This document shows, one piece after another, positions 1 to 4,523 of a stretch of DNA of 5,947 nucleotides. Below the pieces are notes generated by a model. That model ran no database searches. It saw nothing but the letters and a program-made list of their open reading frames with translations, and had not been told where the DNA came from. The first letter of the stretch is position 1. Each line of letters begins with the position of its first letter. Source of the DNA: Firmicutes bacterium UBA2598 (GTDB lineage Bacteria > Bacillota > PH28-bin88); the NCBI GenBank assembly GCA_002339345.1, contig DDKM01000101.1, positions 1-5,947 on the forward strand. The letters run 5' to 3'. The translations under genes were made by a program, and so were the position numbers.

Positions 1-2
1 TG

Positions 3-89
3 CAGCGGGAGGACTTGCGGGAGTCGTTCCGGCAGTACCTGGAGGGACTGATAAGCCGGTTGCCGGGCGTCCTGGAGGACGGGGCATAA
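3..89 (+). CDS. 3' end of an unidentified protein-coding gene (partial)
   Basis: An open frame enters from the left edge and ends at TAA 87-89, giving 28 residues that close with PGVLEDGA. The piece is Arg/Glu/Leu-rich and amphipathic (REDLRESFRQYLEGLISRL), which suggests a C-terminal helix. Third codon positions are strongly G/C, as in the real genes of this window, which supports genuine coding. I do not recognise the family and too little is present to name it. A T-run with a small hairpin follows the stop, consistent with the end of a transcription unit. Confidence 0.45.
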   Translation, partial: QREDLRESFRQYLEGLISRLPGVLEDGA

Positions 90-99
90 ATCTTTTTTT
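62..99 (+). terminator. possible weak rho-independent terminator
   Basis: A perfect 5-bp stem CGTCC (68-72) / GGACG (77-81) with a TGGA tetraloop can be extended by GCC/GGC across an internal loop. A run of seven T residues follows at 93-99. The gap between stem and T-run is long and the stop codon of the upstream gene lies in it, so this is only a moderate candidate. Confidence 0.35.
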
Positions 100-116
100 G
101 GAGGTTAAAACAGGGT
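100..116. repeat. 17-bp direct repeat, copy 1
   Basis: GGAGGTTAAAACAGGGT occurs here and again at 2962-2978 in the same orientation. It ends 4 bases before the recognisable tnpB remnant. In one frame both copies read R-L-K-Q-G, so it may be a shared scrap of related element tails rather than a true insertion duplication. Confidence 0.6.
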
Positions 117-120
117 TCGT

Positions 121-283
121 TTGCCAAAAGATTTAAACGTCCGGGTGCATAAGTGCCCGGAATGCGGGCTGGTGGCGGACCGGGACGTGGTTCGGCAATG
201 GTGATGCTGCAAAGGGCAAGTTAGGTTTGAGAATTTCAGTAGGGCTGGAAGCGCCCGAATTCACGCCTGCGGAGATTGCGTAA
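121..283 (+). pseudogene. tnpB: 3' remnant of an IS200/IS605-family tnpB (RNA-guided nuclease) gene
   Basis: TnpB is the omega-RNA-guided, RuvC-like nuclease accessory protein of IS605/IS1341 elements. Only its C-terminal zinc ribbon and tail remain. From 121 the frame reads LNVRVHKCPECGLVADRDVV, which matches the second half of the ribbon (V-R-V-H-x-C-P-x-C-G) followed by the conserved D-R-D that normally precedes N-A-A-x-N-I. That frame stops at TGA 202-204. The tail continues in another frame from about 197 as AAKGKLGLRISVGLEAPEFT and ends PAEIA at TAA 281-283, which resembles the usual 'EFTPVE' ending. So there is at least one frameshift, and the whole N-terminal part, including the RuvC core, is missing. 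The gene cannot be functional. Assignment to TnpB is from recalled family motifs, not a database search. Confidence 0.7.
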
Positions 284-312
284 GACCCTCGCGGCTGCGG
301 TCGATGAACCAG

Positions 313-347
313 GAAGCTCCCGCCTCTACAGGCGGGAGAGGCTTCAC
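313..347 (+). mobile_element. right-end hairpin of the IS605-type element (3' end of a possible omega-RNA)
   Basis: A perfect 9-bp stem, CTCCCGCCT (317-325) with AGGCGGGAG (330-338) and loop CTAC, is followed by GCTTCAC (341-347). A GC-rich hairpin closing with TTCAC just 3' of tnpB is the usual look of an IS200/IS605 right end. In living elements the same stretch forms the 3' scaffold of the omega-RNA, with the guide beginning after it (here from 348). With tnpB broken, this is probably a fossil boundary. No transposase tnpA and no left end are visible in the window. Confidence 0.5.
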
Positions 348-396
348 GTTGTTTGCGACTGCGGCCAGAGTTAGGTTCCGTCGTCAGTACGGCCGC

Positions 397-426
397 TTGA
401 TTTTGCATATATGTGTAAGATACAAT
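397..426 (+). promoter_or_regulatory. sigma-A type promoter of mntA-hepT
   Basis: TTGATT (397-402) and TACAAT (421-426) are separated by 18 bp. The -10 box differs from TATAAT at one position. Initiation would fall near 433, which rules out the ATG at 425-427 as the start of mntA and favours the ATG pair at 473/476. Those ATGs are preceded by the purine-rich GGGGGTG at 464-470. Confidence 0.5.
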
Positions 427-472
427 GATACCAACAAATGGTACGCCTATTCCGTGTGGTGCCGGGGGTGCA

Positions 473-898
473 ATGATGGAACTTTTGGTAGCTGAGCTAC
501 GGCCGATTTTCGACAAATATGGCGTTGTCACGGCATACCTTTTTGGGTCCAGGGCGACGGGCCGGGTTCATACTCACAGCGACTACGACCTGGCAGTCCT
601 TTTTATGGCCTACCATCCCAAGAAGCATAACCTGGCCCTGCGTTTAGCCCTGGCGGAGGAGTTTTCTCAGCGGTTGGGGGAACAGGTTGACCTGGTATTT
701 TTACAGGGTGCACCCGTCCTTTTGCGGTATGAAATTATCACGACCGGTAGGGTTATCCATTGCCTTGATGACGGCTTCCGGACGGATTTTGAGGATATTG
801 TTTACCGGGATTATCTGGATTTCAAGCCCTTCATGGATCAGTTTTATAAAGAAGAGGCGGAGGCAGTGAGAGATGGGTACTTCTTTGTTGAACCTTAA
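473..898 (+). CDS. mntA: MntA-like nucleotidyltransferase antitoxin
   Basis: A 141-residue minimal nucleotidyltransferase (MNT, pol-beta superfamily). The fold's signature is complete: G25-S26, ten residues, then D37-x-D39 (GSRATG...SDYDLAVLF), with a third acidic residue at D73 in EQVDLVFL. In characterised type VII systems (Shewanella MntA-HepT) such proteins neutralise the partner toxin by adding AMP to a tyrosine of its active-site motif. The cytosolic location and antitoxin role here are inferred from the family and the adjacent hepT. I chose ATG 473 (or 476) because a GGGGGTG ribosome site lies just before it and a good promoter ends at 426. The longer version from 425 would begin inside the promoter and adds an unconserved leader. 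The 3' end overlaps hepT by 26 bases, typical of coupled toxin-antitoxin translation. No frameshift or missing active-site residue is seen. Confidence 0.86.
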   Translation: MMELLVAELRPIFDKYGVVTAYLFGSRATGRVHTHSDYDLAVLFMAYHPKKHNLALRLALAEEFSQRLGEQVDLVFLQGAPVLLRYEIITTGRVIHCLDDGFRTDFEDIVYRDYLDFKPFMDQFYKEEAEAVRDGYFFVEP

Positions 899-1346
899 GC
901 TGATCCAGGAAAGGCTATCCCATATCCGGACGTCCGGCAGCAGGCTCCGCCGGCTGGTAGCCATCGGTAAGGAACAGTTTTTGTCTGATCCTGACAATTT
1001 CGCCATCGCTGAGCACCATTTGCGCCGGTCGCTGGAAGCGGTTTTGGATATTGGCCGGCACATCATTGCGAAAAGGGGATTGGGGATACCTCATGACTAT
1101 CGAGGTATTCTGTTGACCCTCGGGCAACATGGAATCCTCCCGCAGGAGTTTGTGCAGAAAACACAAGGAATGGCCGGGTACCGCAACCGGTTGGTGCATG
1201 GCTATGCCGACGTTACGCCGGAAGAAATTTACGATCTTTTAACCCAACACCTGGCGGATTTTGCGGAGTTTACGAAGCATATCCTGGCCATTGTGGAACA
1301 AGATCGGAACCTGCGGGGACGCGGGGACGGCTCCTCTGTCTGGTGA
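873..1346 (+). CDS. hepT: HepT-like HEPN-domain RNase toxin (DUF86)
   Basis: A 157-residue all-helical HEPN protein. The catalytic motif R-x4-H-x-Y is present as R104-NRLV-H109-G-Y111, preceded by GMAGY, as is standard for DUF86. HepT toxins are RNases that arrest growth. In type VII systems the Tyr of this motif is the residue AMPylated by MntA, and it is retained here (Y111). ATG 873 lies 9 bases after a clear GGAGG (859-863) inside the mntA coding end, so translation is coupled. The domain should end near LAIVEQD. The last 13 residues (RNLRGRGDGSSVW) look like read-through into a GGGGAC-containing repeat at 1314-1341, so the native stop may have been replaced. The core is intact and I expect a working toxin. 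No promoter of its own is visible. Confidence 0.88.
   Translation: MGTSLLNLKLIQERLSHIRTSGSRLRRLVAIGKEQFLSDPDNFAIAEHHLRRSLEAVLDIGRHIIAKRGLGIPHDYRGILLTLGQHGILPQEFVQKTQGMAGYRNRLVHGYADVTPEEIYDLLTQHLADFAEFTKHILAIVEQDRNLRGRGDGSSVW
1314..1341. repeat. GGGGACGG-type dispersed repeat fragment
   Basis: The end of hepT runs through two close copies of CGGGGACG followed by GCTCCTCTGTCT. A related GGGGACGGTTTCGCCTG lies at 4467-4483, just after the stop of rpn2. The pattern recalls GGGGAC...GTCCCC palindromic repeats common between genes in Clostridia, but this copy is partial and the attribution is from memory. Confidence 0.3.
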
Positions 1347-1510
1347 AGTGGGAGATGCTGGAGGGCCAGATTGGCTATATCGAGGTGCCCACCTTCGGGC
1401 AAAAGACCGCCGCCGAAGTGCAAAGGGCCCTGGAGACTTTACAAAGGAGGGGAGCCAAGGGAATCATCCTGGACCTGCGCAACAACCCTGGCGGCTATTT
1501 GGATGTGACC
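1343..1510 (+). pseudogene. internal fragment of an S41 (CtpA-type) carboxy-terminal processing protease
   Basis: From GTG 1343, overlapping the hepT stop, the frame reads MLEGQIGYIEVPTFGQKTAA, then a helix, then ILDLRNNPGGYLDVT. This is the strand-helix-'DLRNNPGG' core of S41 peptidases, which normally follows a PDZ domain in exported proteases. The N-terminal signal and PDZ domain are absent. The homology stops near 1510, before the catalytic Ser and Lys, although the frame stays open to 1711 with unrelated residues. It cannot be a working protease. The overlap with hepT is accidental rather than an operon. Its right edge overlaps the 3' end of the minus-strand selenoprotein candidate, which marks the junction between two unrelated pieces of DNA. 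Confidence 0.78.
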
Positions 1511-1761
1511 TCCGGCTGTGCCAGGATGGAATGCACCCATACGGTTATGCCTTCTAGTTCCACCTGGGTATACTGGTGTTTTACCCTGGCATCGGGCTCT
1601 CCCTGGTTAACGGCCGCCTCAAGGACGGCGCCGGCGCTGCATCAGCCCCGGATGGGAATCCACTCCGGGGGCGTAATCCAAACCGACTGCTGGCGTTTTG
1701 TTCGTAAATAGGAAAGGGCTGCCGGGCTTAATACAACACTGGTACCCAAACCTTTACCCAC
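1495..1761 (-). CDS. probable HesB-like 'CC/Se motif' selenoprotein with in-frame TGA (Sec)
   Basis: On the minus strand a GTG at 1761-1759 lies 6 bases after a textbook GGAGGTG (1774-1768). It opens 89 codons to TAG 1497-1495, interrupted only by TGA at 1644-1642 (codon 40). The first half reads TSVVLSPAALSYLRTKRQQS, the HesB/IscA-like beginning. TGA is followed directly by TGC, giving U-C where the family has C-C or Sec. The second half reads GEPDARVKHQYT then QVELEGITVWVHSIL, matching the family ending ('...Y...EVDGVTVYVH..L'). Similarity on both sides, in one frame, with the stop exactly at the redox motif argues for selenocysteine rather than decay. A hairpin lies just after the TGA. The function of this family is not established; its Cys/Sec pair suggests a redox or metal-related role in the cytosol. 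The last few residues (AQPEVTSK) may come from the junction with the S41 fragment. The alternative is a nonsense-mutated pseudogene, since much of the neighbourhood is decayed. Confidence 0.7.
1613..1644 (-). promoter_or_regulatory. candidate bacterial SECIS hairpin next to the TGA codon
   Basis: Reading the minus strand from TGA (1644-1642), an 18-base interval ends in the stem arm GCCGTC (1629-1624), loop CTTGA (1623-1619), and arm GGCGGC (1618-1613), giving six pairs including one G-U. The apical loop thus sits about 18 bases after the TGA, in the range known for bacterial SECIS elements. The lower stem is not obvious by eye. GC-rich coding sequence forms such hairpins by chance, so the support is modest. 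Confidence 0.35.
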
Positions 1762-1787
1762 CTCAATCACCTCCGAGCCTTAATCTG

Positions 1788-1804
1788 GCGGTTAATTAAA
1801 CCGC
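1788..1804. repeat. 17-bp inverted repeat in the leader of the selenoprotein candidate
   Basis: GCGGTT (1788-1793) and AACCGC (1799-1804) are perfect inverted arms around AATTA. It lies between the rpn1 terminator and the ribosome site of the minus-strand selenoprotein candidate, so it could be an operator or a leader hairpin. No convincing -35/-10 pair is visible beside it. Confidence 0.3.
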
Positions 1805-1806
1805 AA

Positions 1807-1833
1807 TAAGAAACCCACCGGGTCTCTGGTGGG
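1807..1833 (-). terminator. weak rho-independent terminator after rpn1
   Basis: On the minus strand CCCACC (1833-1828), an 8-base loop and GGTGGG (1819-1814) are followed by TTTCTTATT (1813-1805). The stem starts 12 bases after the rpn1 stop. The T-tract is interrupted, so some transcription may continue into the selenoprotein candidate downstream. Confidence 0.42.
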
Positions 1834-1845
1834 AGAAAGGGTCCT

Positions 1846-2787
1846 TTACTGCAGGTAGTCTTCCAGTTCGGACAGATCGTTGATGTCGAAGATGTTATCG
1901 ATCACCTGCTGCAGCACGTACGTGTCCTGCTCCTTGATCCTGGCCACGTACTCCCGGGGAAGTTTGCGGAACTTTTTGCTCAAGAGCCTAATGGCTACGT
2001 CTGCCAGCGACTCCTGCCGGCCTTCCTGCCGGCCTTCCTGCCGGCCTTCCTGCCGGCCTTCTTCCCGGCCCTTTTGCAAGCCCTTTTCATATATCCTCTG
2101 GTACCCAGCGGATTCTTCGATGTTCAGCATCCGTTCCACCTCCCGGAAAATAAGGTCGATCATATTCTTGTCGAAAACCAAACCGGCGAATATTTCCGCC
2201 CGCAACAGTACGGTCTTTTTGGTCTCCCGGTCCAGGCCGCTGCTGATGATGTCCTCCGCGCACCGCCGCAGGAATTCCTCCCCGTTTTTCTTTCGCCTGT
2301 CCCTGTCCGCCAGGGGCAGCAAGGAGAGTAACTGCTGGTGGGGGCTGTTTGTTAACTCCTCGTAAGTTATTTTGCCCAGATCGATGAGGCGGTAACGGTA
2401 GTCCAGCATGTTTTCGTTTCCCAGACGATAATGCAACTGGCCGGCCATGTTCATTTCCGGCTGACCGAAGTAGATGACCATCTGGTAGACTGGCAGATGA
2501 TAGGTCTTGTGGATTTCCAGGGCGTAGCGCAGCATGCGGTAGGGCATTTCCAGGTCGTTCCGGCTCTGGAACTCCAGGTGGATGGCGACAAGACCCTGGT
2601 CGCTGGCGGCCTTTACAACCAGGTCGGAAACCCTGGTTTCCACCTGGGGGAACTGGATTTTTAGGTCGCTGACCACTGTTACCGGGATGTCGCTGAAGAA
2701 GTTGATGAGTTCCTCCGTCCCGCCGGCAAACAGGTCTTTAATAGTGGTGTCGTACTGGTTACCGCTTTTTTGCTGCAAAGAAACCAC
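1846..2787 (-). CDS. Rpn-family PD-(D/E)XK nuclease / putative transposase (rpn1)
   Basis: A 313-residue protein of the Rpn/COG5464 type. Family members such as E. coli RpnA are calcium-stimulated endonucleases that promote RecA-independent recombination, and some act in phage defence; activity here is inferred. The N-terminal nuclease core shows QYDTTIKDLF at 11-20, then D55 in VSDLVV and E72-x-Q74 in IHLEFQSR, the usual D...ExQ arrangement. A helical middle (about 150-235) is followed by GREEG and four copies of G-R-Q-E (about 241-260). The C-terminal part resembles DUF4351 (ADVAIRLLSKKF ... LSELEDYL). Start GTG 2787 has AAGG at 2797-2794 as ribosome site. Length is normal and there are no frameshifts, so it is probably functional. 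It is divergent from rpn2, the second Rpn gene of the window, but belongs to a different subgroup. Confidence 0.87.
   Translation of the reverse strand: MVSLQQKSGNQYDTTIKDLFAGGTEELINFFSDIPVTVVSDLKIQFPQVETRVSDLVVKAASDQGLVAIHLEFQSRNDLEMPYRMLRYALEIHKTYHLPVYQMVIYFGQPEMNMAGQLHYRLGNENMLDYRYRLIDLGKITYEELTNSPHQQLLSLLPLADRDRRKKNGEEFLRRCAEDIISSGLDRETKKTVLLRAEIFAGLVFDKNMIDLIFREVERMLNIEESAGYQRIYEKGLQKGREEGRQEGRQEGRQEGRQESLADVAIRLLSKKFRKLPREYVARIKEQDTYVLQQVIDNIFDINDLSELEDYLQ
2012..2061 (-). repeat. 12-bp tandem repeat array inside rpn1
   Basis: Four perfect copies of a 12-mer (plus strand CCTGCCGGCCTT, 2013-2060), plus one flanking base on each side, encode repeated G-R-Q-E in rpn1. A degenerate fifth unit follows to 2070. 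The 50-bp block is the exact reverse complement of 4240-4289 in rpn2. Twelve is a multiple of three, so slippage changes copy number without frameshifting. Confidence 0.92.
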
Positions 2788-2822
2788 CGCCTGCCTTAAT
2801 TTTACCAGTGGATTGCCGCGGG

Positions 2823-2987
2823 GGCAAGAGCGCTTTTTTTGCAGCCGGCAAGGAAGATGGGAAGGTATGGAATGTAGTTGGTCCGGTTAATACTCTGGTC
2901 CCTACGGCTGCCTTCATGAGAGCAGCTGCCGGCACGAAGCAGCTAAGTGGATACCCAAAGCGGAGGTTAAAACAGGGTCGTAGTTGA
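2823..2987 (+). other. open frame of unclear origin between the two rpn genes, perhaps an element tail
   Basis: Between rpn1 (ends 2787) and the galU remnant (from about 3060) no complete gene is seen. On the plus strand a frame stays open to TGA 2985-2987 and reads GPVNTLVPTAAFMRAAAG, then TKQLSGYPKRRLKQGRS. The basic Pro/Gly-rich tail resembles the variable C-terminal ends of IS605-type TnpB proteins, and its RLKQG is encoded by the 17-bp repeat also found at 100-116 beside a real tnpB remnant. No zinc-ribbon residues are visible, so the identity is a guess. I see nothing recognisable at 2988-3059. Confidence 0.22.
2962..2978. repeat. 17-bp direct repeat, copy 2
   Basis: Identical to 100-116 (GGAGGTTAAAACAGGGT), same orientation. 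Together the two copies bracket about 2.85 kb holding the tnpB end, mntA-hepT, the S41 fragment, the selenoprotein candidate and rpn1. Confidence 0.6.
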
Positions 2988-3059
2988 TTATTTTGAGACT
3001 TCTTTGAAATGACTGGGGTCACCTGTGAGAAGTGAGACCTGAGAGATGGAAGTCGCCAT

Positions 3060-3417
3060 GGAGCAGAAGGGACATGGGAACTCTTGGGCCTGGTGCGAGA
3101 GATCAGCGACCTGGTGGACATCCACTATGTGCGGCAAAAAGGAGCCCAGGGGCCTGGGGCATGTGGTGTGGTGCGCCCGGAAGTTCATCGGGGAGGAGCC
3201 TTTCGCGGTGCTGTTGGGGGACGATGTGATGTGCCCTGCCTGCAGCAGATGTTGGAGGTATACCAGCGGTGCGGCGGCACGGTGCTGGGCGTGCAGGAAG
3301 TGAGGGCAGAGGACACCGGGAAATACGGGATGGTTAGGCCGGAGCACATGGGACCCGGCCTGTACCTGGTAAAGGACCTGGTGGAAAAGCCGGGGCCAAA
3401 GGAGGCGCCGTCCACGT
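3060..3417 (+). pseudogene. galU: UTP-glucose-1-phosphate uridylyltransferase remnant with two frameshifts
   Basis: GalU makes UDP-glucose from UTP and glucose-1-phosphate. Three collinear pieces are readable. Frame 0 gives ELLGLVREISDLVDIHYVRQ. Frame +1 gives EPRGLGHVVWCARKFIGEEP followed by FAVLLGDDV. Frame 0 again gives CLQQMLEVYQRCGGTVLGVQ, then KYGMVRP and DLVEKPGPKEAPS. The GDD metal-binding region and the V-E-K-P segment are the family's hallmarks. The first shift is at an A5 run (3136-3140), where four A residues would keep frame. The second lies between 3228 and 3237, where about four residues are missing. The N-terminal nucleotide-binding motif (GxGTRxxPxTK) and the C-terminal third are absent. 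It is therefore a dead fragment of a protein normally near 300 residues. It belongs with the galE and sugar transferase debris downstream. Confidence 0.85.
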
Positions 3418-3435
3418 CCAAGGGAACAAAAACCA

Positions 3436-3464
3436 TTGCTTCCTCCATTATCGTCAGGTAAAAT
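3436..3464 (+). promoter_or_regulatory. promoter of rpn2
   Basis: TTGCTT (3436-3441), 17 bp, then TAAAAT (3459-3464). Initiation near 3471 would give a short leader containing GGAG (3477-3480), 9 bases before ATG 3490. This agrees with the start chosen for rpn2. It lies just past the point where galU homology ends. Confidence 0.5.
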
Positions 3465-3489
3465 AAAGGAAAAACTGGAGAAACTGACG

Positions 3490-4452
3490 ATGCCCATTGA
3501 CCACGATGCCCTGTTTAAGGAACTAATCACTACCTTTTTCCAGGAGTTTATGGAGTTATTCCTACCGGAGGCCCACGCCCTGATCGATTACACCGGCACC
3601 AGGTTTTTATCCCAGGAACTGATCACCGATATTACCGCCGGCGAGAAACATTACGTGGATATCCTGGCAGAGGTCAAGATCAAGGGTGAAGACGGGTACG
3701 TGCTGGTACATGTGGAGCCCCAGTCCTATCGGGAGGCCGATTTTGCCCGCCGGATGTTCATCTACTTCAGCCGGCTGTATGAAAAGCACCAGAAAAAGGT
3801 TTTACCCATCGCTGTTTTCTCCTACGACGGCAAGGTAAGCGAACCCGGCCGGCATGAAGTAGCTTTTCCCTTTCTCAAGGTATTGCAGTTCGAGTTTTAC
3901 AAAATCCAGCTTAAACAGATCCCCTGGCGGCAGTACATCGGCAGCGGCAACCCGGTAGCAGCGGCCCTGTTAAGCAAGCTGGACTACCAGCCACAGGAGC
4001 GGGTACAGGTAAAGATAGAGTTTTTACGCATGTTGGCCCGGATGCGAGTGGATCCGGCGCGGATGGTACTAATCACCGCTATCTTTGACAGCTACCTGGT
4101 GTTAAGCGCCGAGGAAGAGAGAATTTTACAGCAAAGGTTGCCGGAAGAGCTAAAACCCGAGGAGGTGGAAAGGGTGATGGAGATCACCACGTCCTGGCAT
4201 TTGAAGGGCTGGCAGGAAGGCCGGCAGGAAGGCTGGCAGGAAGGCCGGCAGGAAGGCCGGCAGGAAGGCCGGCAGGAAGGCCGGCAGGAATTATTACTCA
4301 AGATGTTGAAGAAACGCCTGGGGTCTATTTCTTCTGAACTAGAAGCAATGATCAGGGCCCTCTCAGTGGAACAACTCGACGACCTGGCCGAAAAACTGTT
4401 TGACATCACCAGCGAGGCTGACCTGCGCCGGATACTGGCTATTGGCCACTAG
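3490..4452 (+). CDS. Rpn-family PD-(D/E)XK nuclease with DUF4351 (rpn2)
   Basis: A 320-residue protein, complete and in frame. Its start is typical of the family (HDALFKELITTFFQEFMELF). Nuclease residues are visible as D57 in YVDILAEV and E76-x-Q78 in VHVEPQSY. The section with RRMFIYFSRL, VLPIAVFSYDG and NPVAAALL is characteristic of the DUF4351-containing Rpn/COG5464 subgroup often annotated 'transposase' or 'cytosolic protein'. A hinge of seven G-(R/W)-Q-E repeats (residues 240-267) joins it to a C-terminal DUF4351 segment (LLLKMLKKRLGSISSELE...LDDLAEKLFDI). Relatives cut DNA and stimulate recombination; the role here is inferred. ATG 3490 is chosen over the longer open frame because GGAG is 9 bases upstream and a promoter ends at 3464. 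It stands alone, flanked on both sides by dead sugar genes, and looks like a later arrival. Confidence 0.88.
   Translation: MPIDHDALFKELITTFFQEFMELFLPEAHALIDYTGTRFLSQELITDITAGEKHYVDILAEVKIKGEDGYVLVHVEPQSYREADFARRMFIYFSRLYEKHQKKVLPIAVFSYDGKVSEPGRHEVAFPFLKVLQFEFYKIQLKQIPWRQYIGSGNPVAAALLSKLDYQPQERVQVKIEFLRMLARMRVDPARMVLITAIFDSYLVLSAEEERILQQRLPEELKPEEVERVMEITTSWHLKGWQEGRQEGWQEGRQEGRQEGRQEGRQELLLKMLKKRLGSISSELEAMIRALSVEQLDDLAEKLFDITSEADLRRILAIGH
4207..4290 (+). repeat. 12-bp tandem repeat array inside rpn2
   Basis: Seven 12-bp units, GGCCGGCAGGAA with units 1 and 3 carrying GGCTGGCAGGAA, encode G-R-Q-E or G-W-Q-E in frame. The last four units are identical to the rpn1 array in inverted orientation. 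The high identity and in-frame unit suggest slippage, recent exchange, or both. Confidence 0.93.
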
Positions 4453-4474
4453 TCATATGGAAACAAGGGGACGG

Positions 4475-4523
4475 TTTCGCCTGCCCCTGTAGCCAGGGGC
4501 AACAAGGAGAGTAACCGCCGGTG
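4475..4523 (-). pseudogene. scrap of a third rpn-type gene, about 88% identical to rpn1
   Basis: Positions 4475-4523 align with 2291-2340 of rpn1 in the same orientation, with about 5 mismatches and one gap by eye. Read on the minus strand they give H-R-R-L-L-S-L-L-P-L-A, against H-Q-Q-L-L-S-L-L-P-L-A in rpn1. Homology stops sharply where galE homology begins (4520-4523). Within it, GCCCCTG (4483-4489) and CAGGGGC (4494-4500) form a 7-bp hairpin with loop TAGC, 30 bases after the rpn2 stop. It has no T-tract, so any terminator role is doubtful. Confidence 0.7.

Noticed and set aside
425..472. Earlier ATG (425) as the mntA start
   Set aside because: It overlaps the -10 box, has no ribosome site, and adds a leader unrelated to the MNT fold.
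133..531. 132-codon minus-strand open frame
   Set aside because: It runs antisense through the tnpB remnant, right-end hairpin, promoter and start of mntA, and has no recognisable motif.
1511..1711. C-terminal part of the S41 frame as genuine protease sequence
   Set aside because: No catalytic Ser/Lys region is found, and the DNA is explained better by the minus-strand selenoprotein candidate.
1880..2365. 161-codon open frame on the plus strand, rich in repeated C-R-P-S
   Set aside because: It is the antisense shadow of rpn1; the C-R-P-S repeat is the complement of the G-R-Q-E coding array.
2799..2827. Minus-strand TTGCCC-17-TAAAAT as promoter of rpn1
   Set aside because: Spacing is ideal, but the transcript would start about 5 bases before GTG 2787 and exclude its ribosome site. 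It works only if the mRNA is leaderless.
2759..3121. 120-codon minus-strand open frame upstream of rpn1
   Set aside because: Composition and motifs give nothing, and it overlaps rpn1's start in another frame. The opposite strand carries galU homology.
2988..3530. 180-codon minus-strand open frame
   Set aside because: It is antisense to the galU remnant and the start of rpn2, with no family resemblance. It stays open because of G/C-rich third positions on the other strand.
4207..4290. CRISPR-like array
   Set aside because: Contiguous 12-bp units without spacers, in frame inside a coding sequence; a protein tandem repeat.
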